Origin: GWF2-43-63 sp035390965
Lineage (GTDB): Bacteria > Bacteroidota > Bacteroidia > Bacteroidales > DTU049
DNA: 8,809 bases
Reading direction: 5' to 3'
NCBI GenBank assembly: GCA_035390965.1
Contig: DAOPKE010000108.1
Coordinates: 1 to 8,809, forward strand
A program made the position numbers and the translations under genes. This document shows positions 1 through 5,154 of the stretch, in pieces (within the stretch, counting starts at the first letter, position 1; every line of letters begins with the position of its first letter). The notes beneath the pieces are model-generated. The model saw only the letters and a list, made by a program, of their open reading frames with translations, had not been told where the DNA came from and searched no databases.

Positions 1-2
1 TT

Positions 3-140
3 GCGAAGCTAGTCCCGCCGGGCTACGAATTTGGCTCTGCCCCATTTTACGAATTTGACATTTCTGATTTATCAGAAATTCAAATGAGTAAAACCAGAAT
101 CAACCTTCCATCTAACACTTTTGATACTATCGTGACTTGA
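3..140 (+). CDS. Possible 3' end of an upstream reading frame (partial, doubtful)
   Basis: One + strand frame is open from the left edge to a TGA at 138-140, giving about 45 residues that include VPPGYEFGSAPFYEF and end in NTFDTIVT. The other two + frames stop early in this stretch. I recognise no domain. The stretch also contains a direct repeat and a strong hairpin, so it could equally be an intergenic repeat that happens to stay open. Coding potential cannot be settled without the sequence to the left. Confidence 0.2.
   Translation, partial: AKLVPPGYEFGSAPFYEFDISDLSEIQMSKTRINLPSNTFDTIVT
24..57. repeat. Pair of 10-bp direct repeats (TACGAATTTG)
   Basis: TACGAATTTG occurs at 24-33 and again at 48-57, 24 bp apart start to start. 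The DNA between them is GC-richer than what follows. The second copy runs into the hairpin at 53-85. The pairing suggests an intergenic repeat element, but there are only two copies here and chance is possible. Confidence 0.35.
53..85. repeat. Long inverted repeat (15-bp stem, 2-nt loop)
   Basis: ATTTCTGAT (60-68) and ATCAGAAAT (71-79) are perfect inverted repeats separated by TT. The stem continues outward as ATTTGA (53-58) with TCAAAT (80-85), interrupted only by an unpaired C at 59. There is no T-run on either side, so it is not a classical intrinsic terminator. It could be part of a palindromic intergenic element, an mRNA-end structure for an upstream gene, or a protein-binding site. Confidence 0.55.
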
Positions 141-182
141 TGGACAATCAAATGCAATCAGCTCTCATTTCCAAAAATATTC

Positions 183-190
183 TAATTTTG
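183..190 (+). promoter_or_regulatory. Bacteroidota -7 box (TAATTTTG) before the 205-795 gene
   Basis: TAATTTTG matches the TAnnTTTG -7 consensus used by the Bacteroidota housekeeping sigma factor. It ends 14 bp before the ATG at 205, implying a leader of under about 12 nt. No TTTG -33 element is visible at the expected distance, so the call rests on the -7 box alone. Confidence 0.5.
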
Positions 191-204
191 AAAAAACAAT
201 TCAT

Positions 205-795
205 ATGAAAACAACCATCCTGTTCATCCTGTTTTCGCTGGCCGGCATCGTTGCATTCAGCCAGGGAAGCTCATTGTATGCTGAGATTACCAAGACCGAC
301 ATAACGCTGACAACCAACTTCAGCATGGAAACGGTCAGTGTTTTCGGAATTCATCTCGGGATGACTGTGGAAGAAGTCATGGCTACTTGGGCGGGAAATG
401 ATGACCTTTATTATTATGAGGATAAAAATCACGGCACAAAAGATTACAGGATATACGTTTATGACACAGATGAATCCGGTAAAAAGAAAAACTGCATTCT
501 GTATCTCATCTGGACCGAAAACCGCAGCGAGTTAAACCGGATTACTGTTTTCAATGATTTTGAAACTTACCTTCAAGGCAATACCAAAAAACTTCTCAGC
601 ACAGAAGCCGTTGACAGTAACTCGGATTTTTATAAAAAATATCTTGGGGCTCCGGATAGCTCAGCTGTGACACTCGATCTGCCTTCGATCGGTTATAAGC
701 ATACAACTTTTTATTATCCTCATAAATTTCTGCAGGTCACACTAAAACAAGACGGAGATAAAGCATCAGTCGTGTTTGCAATCTATGTCCTATAG
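205..795 (+). CDS. Small exported protein of unknown function
   Basis: A 196-residue protein whose first 20 residues form a Sec signal peptide: MKTT, then a hydrophobic stretch, ending in AFSQ. Signal peptidase I cleavage would leave a periplasmic or secreted protein with Gln or Gly at its N terminus. I do not recognise the family with certainty. The segment FGIHLGMTVEEVMATW (about residues 48-63), followed later by KKYLGAPDSS, is reminiscent of the helix start of BamE/SmpA-like folds (GMTxEEV followed by LGxPd), but that is only a resemblance. The rest is rich in aromatic and beta-prone stretches such as DDLYYYED and TTFYYP. The ATG at 205 is chosen because it begins the signal peptide and lies just downstream of a -7 box. 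The next gene starts 56 bp after the stop and could be co-transcribed. Confidence 0.8.
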   Translation: MKTTILFILFSLAGIVAFSQGSSLYAEITKTDITLTTNFSMETVSVFGIHLGMTVEEVMATWAGNDDLYYYEDKNHGTKDYRIYVYDTDESGKKKNCILYLIWTENRSELNRITVFNDFETYLQGNTKKLLSTEAVDSNSDFYKKYLGAPDSSAVTLDLPSIGYKHTTFYYPHKFLQVTLKQDGDKASVVFAIYVL

Positions 796-851
796 TGTAC
801 CTCTAAAAACCTCATTTTGTATGAAATCAATCTTTAACCAATTAAACACCC

Positions 852-1271
852 ATGAAAGTCACTTCAGCACAAATCAACGAAATTGCCCAAATGCTTGAGG
901 GAGGGATGTTTGTTTATATCAACCCTGAAACATTTGAAATGGAATTCATTCCCGATTTAGACGATTTCGGAGATTCGGAGCTCTGGGAAGAGTTGCACAA
1001 TAAAGTGACAGAAGAATGGAACAGCCTTGTGATTGAGCCCATGGAAACCTGGGAATCATTTAAGATTATGGAGAATTTTATTTACGAATTACCCGATAAA
1101 AAATTTCAACAAAACCTGATTGAAATTCTAAACCGTAAAAGACCATTCGCTCATTTCAAAGCCGCAATCGATAACTCCGACTATCGTCAGCAATGGTTTG
1201 ATTTTAAAGAAAAAATGTATGAGGAATATGTCAAGCAACAATTGGAAGCAGAACATATTGAATTTGAATAA
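852..1271 (+). CDS. UPF0158 family protein
   Basis: A 139-residue soluble protein with no signal peptide or membrane segment. It matches what I remember of the UPF0158 family (uncharacterised, widespread in bacteria). The N terminus has a helix and then a short strand pair, LEGGMFVYINPETFEMEFIP (about residues 15-34), an acidic linker, then the typical WESFKIMENFI (about 66-76). The hallmark KRPFAHFKAAI lies near residues 95-105, and YRQQWFDFKEKMYEEY follows near the C terminus. The length is about normal for the family. No catalytic motif is apparent and I know of no established function. The start follows a non-GA-rich leader, as is usual in this phylum. A weak -7 box with one mismatch (TCATTTTG, 812-819) lies 32 bp upstream, so the gene could have its own promoter or be read through from the gene before. 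Confidence 0.8.
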   Translation: MKVTSAQINEIAQMLEGGMFVYINPETFEMEFIPDLDDFGDSELWEELHNKVTEEWNSLVIEPMETWESFKIMENFIYELPDKKFQQNLIEILNRKRPFAHFKAAIDNSDYRQQWFDFKEKMYEEYVKQQLEAEHIEFE

Positions 1272-1278
1272 TCAGTAA

Positions 1279-1311
1279 TTGTTTCTTTCACAACAGGAAT
1301 TTGTACTTTTG
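1279..1311 (+). promoter_or_regulatory. Putative Bacteroidota promoter for the beta-barrel gene
   Basis: TTG at 1279-1281 is followed after 22 bp by TACTTTTG (1304-1311), a full match to the TAnnTTTG -7 box. The start codon at 1388 is 76 bp further on, so the transcript would have a leader of roughly 70 nt, longer than others here. The leader includes the A/T-rich self-complementary stretch AAAAAATGTGTTTTTT (1338-1353). Confidence 0.45.
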
Positions 1312-1387
1312 ACACTGAAAAGATAAAGGCATACAATAAAAAATGTGTTTTTTCTTTTTTATCAAAATTTCAAATCACTTTCGCTGA

Positions 1388-2047
1388 ATGTTCAGATTAT
1401 ACATTAAAATCATATTGCTTCGTTTGTCGGCATTACTCCTGCCGGTGGCACTGGTGCAACCAGTCTTAAGCCAAAATATCCGGGGCGAATTTATTTCCGG
1501 TTTCAATCTGGCTCAGGTTGATGGTGATGAAGTGGTTGGATATCGCAAGATTGGCTTCAATGGCGGAGTTGGCGCTGCCCTGCCTCTTGGCAGAAACTGG
1601 TTTGTGTCGGTTGAGACCTTATTTAATCAAAAAGGAGCATATAAAAAATTTCCTCCAAACAATAACAATCCAGGGCTGCCATACTACAATCTGCGACTGA
1701 ATTATGCAGAGATTCCGCTATTGATTCATTACAACGACAAAGATCAGGTTACGGCCGGATTGGGCGTTTCCTATGGCCGTCTGGTATCGATGCGCGAAAC
1801 CGAACATGGCGTTCTGATTGATTGGCCAACCAGCACAGGCCCTTATTCTTCAGAAGATTTCAACATCCTCGTTGATTTCCGTTTTCGTGCTTTCTGGAAA
1901 GTTCATTTTAATTTTCGTTACGCATATTCCATATCAAAAATCAGAACACGATACTATGATAATGGCGCCAGCACATGGGAACGAGATCAATTCAACAATC
2001 TTCTCAGCTTTCGGCTGGTATTTGTTTTCAATGAAAAACTGAAATAA
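1388..2047 (+). CDS. Outer membrane beta-barrel protein, PorT-like family
   Basis: A 219-residue protein with a signal peptide of about 28 residues ending VLSQ, so Gln29 is the likely mature N terminus. The mature part reads as an eight-strand-type outer membrane barrel of the PorT-like group (Pfam OMP_b-brl_2): a first strand with GEFISGFNLAQVDGD, then KIGFNGGVGAALPLG, NWFVSVETLFNQKGAY, a YYNLRLNYAEIPLLIHY segment typical of the family, QVTAGLGVSYG, and alternating hydrophobic/aromatic strands to the C terminus. Such proteins sit in the outer membrane; most have no assigned function, and family membership does not make this the T9SS component PorT. The ATG at 1388 begins the signal peptide. 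Shorter frames overlapping it are shadows. No gene partner is evident; the next gene has its own promoter. Confidence 0.85.
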   Translation: MFRLYIKIILLRLSALLLPVALVQPVLSQNIRGEFISGFNLAQVDGDEVVGYRKIGFNGGVGAALPLGRNWFVSVETLFNQKGAYKKFPPNNNNPGLPYYNLRLNYAEIPLLIHYNDKDQVTAGLGVSYGRLVSMRETEHGVLIDWPTSTGPYSSEDFNILVDFRFRAFWKVHFNFRYAYSISKIRTRYYDNGASTWERDQFNNLLSFRLVFVFNEKLK

Positions 2048-2086
2048 AGGCAGCTCAGCAATAAAACATCTTCTTCGGCAAAAGAG

Positions 2087-2108
2087 TTTGTTTTCTGAAC
2101 AAATTTTT
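2087..2108 (+). terminator. Weak intrinsic terminator-like hairpin
   Basis: TTTGTT (2087-2092) pairs with AACAAA (2098-2103) around a 5-nt loop and is followed by five T (2104-2108). The stem is short and A/T-rich, so it would be weak. Its place 40 bp after the stop of the barrel gene and before the next promoter fits a terminator. Confidence 0.3.
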
Positions 2109-2154
2109 AAATTTATACGACAGATGAGGGTTTTATGCAACTCCAATCATTTTT

Positions 2155-2186
2155 TTTGTCTTTATATAAAATATGTTGTATATTTG
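2155..2186 (+). promoter_or_regulatory. Canonical Bacteroidota promoter for the T9SS cargo gene
   Basis: A -33 TTTG (2155-2158) is separated by 20 bp from a -7 TATATTTG (2179-2186), matching both known elements of the Bacteroidota primary promoter at normal spacing. Transcription should begin near 2190-2193, giving a leader of about 28 nt rich in A and C with no Shine-Dalgarno sequence. This is the best promoter in the window. Confidence 0.75.
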
Positions 2187-2219
2187 CAGCCAAATGTCAA
2201 ACCAAAATCCAAATCAATC

Positions 2220-4139
2220 ATGAGAAAAGTTCTATTGTTAGGTGCAGCTTTGCTTGTTTCGGCAGGCATCATGGCACAAAGCGCCGCAGAAAGGACACTT
2301 GTTGGAGCTTCGAATAAGTACAAACAAGTGCAGAAAACGTACAGAATTGAAAAGGCCGGACAGCAGACCTCTGTTCCAGTAACCAGCCCGGCAAAAAACC
2401 TTAACACCAAAGCCACTCAAGGCATTACCAAAACGTACATGGGCACCTCGGCAAACTGCTTCAGCGTATTGCTTCCTGAACAGGCTGGCCTTGCTGCAAA
2501 CGAAGAAACTGGAATAATTATGATGACCCACCGTGCAAACGGCGTTGATTACAACTCTGGTTTCATCCTCTCATCCTTCTCAACTGATGGTGGTTTCTCA
2601 TTTGATGATTCAACCGTTTTGATCTGGGAAAATACCGGTGGATATATTGCCCGTTATCCGGGTGGTGTTATTTACAATCCAACAGGAAATACCACTCCTG
2701 CCAATGCTTATGCAGTTGCTGCCGGTCCTGTCCTCGTAAGCACCTGGGATGGTGGTTTCTATGCTTCTGAAACATTTGGTGGAACCAATTTTGCCTATGA
2801 TATGACATTGCATGCTGACACCACTGGTGGTGCACAGCCATACAACTTTCTGCCACGTATGCACATGCAGGCACGTGGAAACAAAGTATTCCTCTATGGC
2901 GATGCCAATACTGATGATGGTACATATTATACCAGCATTCATACAACTGTCAATATCGGTACTTTCAATACCACAACCAACAGTTTCGACTGGGTGCTTT
3001 CAAGCCATACCCCTGATTACATAATAGATGGTTTGGGCAACCCCGACGGAAACATTTATCCTGGTTTGGTTATGGACGATGCAGGAAGCATTGGATACCT
3101 GATTTATATCGGTCGTAATGCCGACGCCAGCGACAATCTTACTTATCAGCCAATCATTTACAAAACCACTGATGGTGGTATCAACTGGATTGAGCAACCA
3201 GCATTCAACTGGGCTACCTGCCCGGCTCTGCAGGATTTTGCTACTGATTACTCTCCTGTTGGTCGTCCTTTATTCAGCTATGTAAAAGATGCTGTTATCG
3301 ATGCTGACGGTTATCTGCATTTTACAAACTATGTACATGGTGCTTACAGCGATAATGTTGACTCACTTGGATACTATGCTGTTTACACTGGTATGCAGGG
3401 TATTGTTTTCGATACCTATCAGACATCAACCGGATGGGCTTCAATGGCTGTTGATACCATCTACGCCAGCGATCCCGACGAAGCTACAACCCTGATTGAT
3501 CCGGGTACAGCTGACTATGTTGCATGGGACGATCGCTTCCAGATGAGCCGCACTGCTGACGGATCCAAAATTGTTTATGCATGGATGGATACTGACCCAA
3601 GTCTTTCTGAAGTAAACATTTATCCTGACATCATGGTGAAAATGTATGACGTTGCCACAGGAACCATGGGACCAAAAGTAAACGTAACAGCCGGAACCGA
3701 CTACGATGCCAACAACTATTGGCTCTATCTTGCCGACATCACTTTCGACAAAGGAACTTACTATCAGGTCAATCTGTCAACATCGACACTCAACTCTAAC
3801 AGCAGTGGCACTGTTGATCACGAATATGTTACTGGCGTTTATCTTGATGAAACAGGAAACCTCATCGCTGGTGTAAACGATCTTCCTTTGGATGCTGCTA
3901 TTGCCATGTATCCCAACCCGACCTCAGGCGATCTGAATATCTCATTCAACGACCTGGCTGCCGGAAATTACAGTGTTGTTGTTTATAACACCATTGGTGG
4001 TGTTGTTCTCAGCCAGAACATTGATGTAAACGGTGCAGTTGTTCGTTCAATCAACATGAACGAATTACCAACCGGAATTTACATGGTTCAGGTTTCAAAC
4101 GAAAACGGTTCAACAACCAAAAAAGTTATCAAGAACTAA
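2220..4139 (+). CDS. Secreted Asp-box beta-propeller protein with T9SS type A sorting domain
   Basis: A 639-residue exported protein. The start is ATG 2220, not the longer upstream reading, because it opens a clear signal peptide (MRKVLLLGAALLVSAG, cleavage around MAQ, Gln20) and lies 33 bp after a canonical promoter. The body contains at least two Asp-box motifs of the sialidase/BNR type, STDGGFSF (residues 121-128) and TTDGGINW (316-323), spaced as in beta-propellers. It is rich in Gly, Thr, Tyr and Asp and has almost no Lys until the end. The last roughly 77 residues are a T9SS type A C-terminal domain: YPNPTSGDLNISF from residue 564, then NYSVVVYNTIGGVVL, and the closing LPTGIYMVQV and KKVIKN. 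The protein should cross the outer membrane through the T9SS, lose this domain and become surface-attached or released. I see no enzyme active site, so a binding or sensing propeller is as likely as a glycosidase. A strong terminator follows. Confidence 0.9.
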   Translation: MRKVLLLGAALLVSAGIMAQSAAERTLVGASNKYKQVQKTYRIEKAGQQTSVPVTSPAKNLNTKATQGITKTYMGTSANCFSVLLPEQAGLAANEETGIIMMTHRANGVDYNSGFILSSFSTDGGFSFDDSTVLIWENTGGYIARYPGGVIYNPTGNTTPANAYAVAAGPVLVSTWDGGFYASETFGGTNFAYDMTLHADTTGGAQPYNFLPRMHMQARGNKVFLYGDANTDDGTYYTSIHTTVNIGTFNTTTNSFDWVLSSHTPDYIIDGLGNPDGNIYPGLVMDDAGSIGYLIYIGRNADASDNLTYQPIIYKTTDGGINWIEQPAFNWATCPALQDFATDYSPVGRPLFSYVKDAVIDADGYLHFTNYVHGAYSDNVDSLGYYAVYTGMQGIVFDTYQTSTGWASMAVDTIYASDPDEATTLIDPGTADYVAWDDRFQMSRTADGSKIVYAWMDTDPSLSEVNIYPDIMVKMYDVATGTMGPKVNVTAGTDYDANNYWLYLADITFDKGTYYQVNLSTSTLNSNSSGTVDHEYVTGVYLDETGNLIAGVNDLPLDAAIAMYPNPTSGDLNISFNDLAAGNYSVVVYNTIGGVVLSQNIDVNGAVVRSINMNELPTGIYMVQVSNENGSTTKKVIKN

Positions 4140-4155
4140 TCGTTCTGATCAATAC

Positions 4156-4190
4156 AAAAAAAGCTGTCCGCATTGCGGGCAGCTTTTTTT
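4156..4190. terminator. Strong, probably bidirectional intrinsic terminator
   Basis: GCTGTCCGC (4163-4171) pairs with GCGGGCAGC (4175-4183), with a single T-G wobble and a 3-nt loop. The stem is flanked by seven A (4156-4162) and seven T (4184-4190). The symmetrical A and T runs allow termination in both directions, which fits its position between the convergent genes ending at 4139 and 4231. Confidence 0.9.
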
Positions 4191-4195
4191 ATTCG

Positions 4196-4232
4196 AAGTT
4201 GTGCTAAGTTTGTGAACTTCGCACAACTTTTT
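4196..4232 (+). terminator. Second nested hairpin with T-run
   Basis: AAGTTGTGC (4196-4204) pairs perfectly with GCACAACTT (4221-4229). Inside it AAGTT (4206-4210) pairs with AACTT (4215-4219) around a TGTG loop, with one T-C mismatch between the two stems. Five T (4228-4232) follow on the + strand. It therefore looks like a backup terminator for the upstream gene. Its distal arm runs up to the last codon of the opposing gene, so on the - strand it would form at the very 3' end of that mRNA. Confidence 0.6.
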
Positions 4233-4467
4233 AAATTCGCTGAAAACGGATTTCGCGGTCTTCGCGTCCTTCAAGCATCAATTTCAGCTTTGTAATCAAT
4301 CCTTTTTCAGCTCCTTCTTCTTCCATAAATTCAACATCTGTTATGTGCAGATAATAATCCACATCACCGATTGAATCTTCTTCCAACGCCTCTTCAAGGG
4401 CCGAAAATTCTTCGTCAGTCAAATCAACGATAAACTGATCGGACTCTAAATCAAATATTTTTACCAT
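4231..4467 (-). CDS. Small, very acidic cytoplasmic protein of unknown function
   Basis: A 78-residue protein with no signal peptide or membrane segment. About 31 percent of residues are Asp or Glu (24 of 78) against eight Lys/Arg, so it is strongly anionic. It starts VKIFDLESDQFIVDLTDEEF, continues with a Glu-rich helix (LEEALEEDS), then DVDYYLHITDVEFMEE and a C-terminal LKLMLEGREDREIRF. I have an impression of similar short acidic proteins in Bacteroidota and other phyla but cannot name the family. The layout of a short strand, DEEF-type helix, DYY strand and helix suggests a compact alpha/beta fold. It is divergent from the nucleotidyltransferase gene, sharing a 74-bp promoter region, and convergent with the T9SS cargo gene across a terminator. 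The start at 4467 is supported by a -7 box 19 bp upstream. Confidence 0.75.
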   Translation of the reverse strand: MVKIFDLESDQFIVDLTDEEFSALEEALEEDSIGDVDYYLHITDVEFMEEEGAEKGLITKLKLMLEGREDREIRFQRI

Positions 4468-4486
4468 TTTGTTTGTGTTTGAATAA

Positions 4487-4494
4487 CAAACATA
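4487..4494 (-). promoter_or_regulatory. -7 box for the acidic-protein gene
   Basis: Read on the - strand, the bases are TATGTTTG, a full TAnnTTTG match, ending 19 bp before the ATG at 4467. No convincing TTTG lies at the -33 position. A small inverted repeat, GTTTGT (4471-4476) with ACAAAC (4486-4491), overlaps the box and the likely transcription start. Confidence 0.5.
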
Positions 4495-4516
4495 AAAACT
4501 TTTTCAATACCTTTTG

Positions 4517-4544
4517 CATTTCAATGTATTTTTGTATTGAAATG
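4517..4544. promoter_or_regulatory. Perfect inverted repeat spanning promoter and start codon
   Basis: CATTTCAAT (4517-4525) and ATTGAAATG (4536-4544) are perfect 9-bp inverted repeats separated by 10 bp. The right arm ends exactly at the ATG of the nucleotidyltransferase gene and the spacer contains its -7 box. Arm centres lie 19 bp apart, near two helical turns, which suits a dimeric DNA-binding protein acting as an autoregulator or repressor. An RNA hairpin role is less likely because the left arm lies upstream of the predicted transcription start. Confidence 0.55.
4527..4534 (+). promoter_or_regulatory. -7 box for the nucleotidyltransferase-hydrolase operon
   Basis: TATTTTTG matches TAnnTTTG and ends only 7 bp before the ATG at 4542, so the mRNA is expected to be leaderless or nearly so. 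There is no clear TTTG at the -33 position. The box lies between the arms of the inverted repeat at 4517-4544. Confidence 0.55.
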
Positions 4545-5150
4545 AAAAAAAATCTGCCTCCTTTTTCTGTTGTAATACCTGCTGCCGGTTACAGCGACCG
4601 GATGGGAATGCCCAAATTGCTCCTTCCATTTGGCCATCATACTTTCTGCGAAGAAATTTTTATGCGCTATCACCTTGCCGGAGCCCGAAAAATTGTTTTT
4701 GTCATCAATCAGCCATTGTTGTCTCCATGTTTAAAACTATTCCCGAATCACACAAACAAACCCGACTTTATTATAAATAAAACGCCATTAATGGGACGCT
4801 ATAAATCAATAATGATAGGGCTTTCGTGCATACCCGATAACCTGCCGTGCTTTTTGCAGAATTCTGATAACCCCTTGGTGAATGAATCTGTCTTGATAAA
4901 ACTATTAAGCGAATCAAACCCTGATTACACTGCAATACCCGTTTTTAAAAACAGAAACGGCCATCCTGTTCTGATAGGAACCAACATTATTAAAAATCTT
5001 CTCAAATGCACAATGCCAGATGCAAATCTTCGTATTGAACTGCAAAAATACAACACGAAAAAAATAGAAGTTTCTACTGCAGATATTCTGTTGAATATAA
5101 ACACACCTGAAGACTACAAAGAGATTTTTGGGAGAAATATTTCAAAATGA
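4542..5150 (+). CDS. MobA/MocA-like nucleotidyltransferase
   Basis: A 202-residue cytoplasmic protein of the MobA-like NTP transferase superfamily (GT-A type fold). The nucleotide-binding signature VVIPAAGYSDRMGMPKLLLPFG covers residues 10-31, with Lys25 where the family has its phosphate-binding lysine. MGRYKSIMIGL (84-94) matches the family's second loop. QNSDNPLV (106-113) supplies the metal-binding Asp109 in place of the usual GDQPLL. NGHPVLIG (139-146) is typical of MocA-type molybdopterin cytidylyltransferases. The C-terminal motif usually DIDTPEDY reads NINTPEDY (185-192), so both Asp are Asn. Relatives activate molybdopterin with CTP or GTP; others transfer nucleotides to sugars or lipids, so the substrate here is open. 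The longer upstream start is rejected because it overlaps the promoter. The next gene starts 4 bp after the stop, so the two are probably one operon. Confidence 0.8.
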   Translation: MKKNLPPFSVVIPAAGYSDRMGMPKLLLPFGHHTFCEEIFMRYHLAGARKIVFVINQPLLSPCLKLFPNHTNKPDFIINKTPLMGRYKSIMIGLSCIPDNLPCFLQNSDNPLVNESVLIKLLSESNPDYTAIPVFKNRNGHPVLIGTNIIKNLLKCTMPDANLRIELQKYNTKKIEVSTADILLNINTPEDYKEIFGRNISK

Positions 5151-5154
5151 CCAT

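Noticed and set aside
2088..2219. N-terminal extension of the T9SS cargo gene upstream of 2220.
   Set aside because: It overlaps the canonical promoter, and the signal peptide begins only at ATG 2220.
2610..2946. Overlapping - strand frames inside the propeller gene.
   Set aside because: Their translations are rich in Cys, His and Ile without any pattern, as expected for antisense shadows of a Gly/Thr/Tyr-rich coding region.
4471..4491. GTTTGT/ACAAAC inverted repeat in the divergent promoter region.
   Set aside because: Only 6 bp per arm in A/T-rich DNA, and it largely reflects the TTTG of the promoter box; kept only as a note on the promoter.
4473..4541. N-terminal extension of the MocA-like gene.
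   Set aside because: It runs through both divergent promoter boxes, and the nucleotide-binding domain fits the ATG at 4542.
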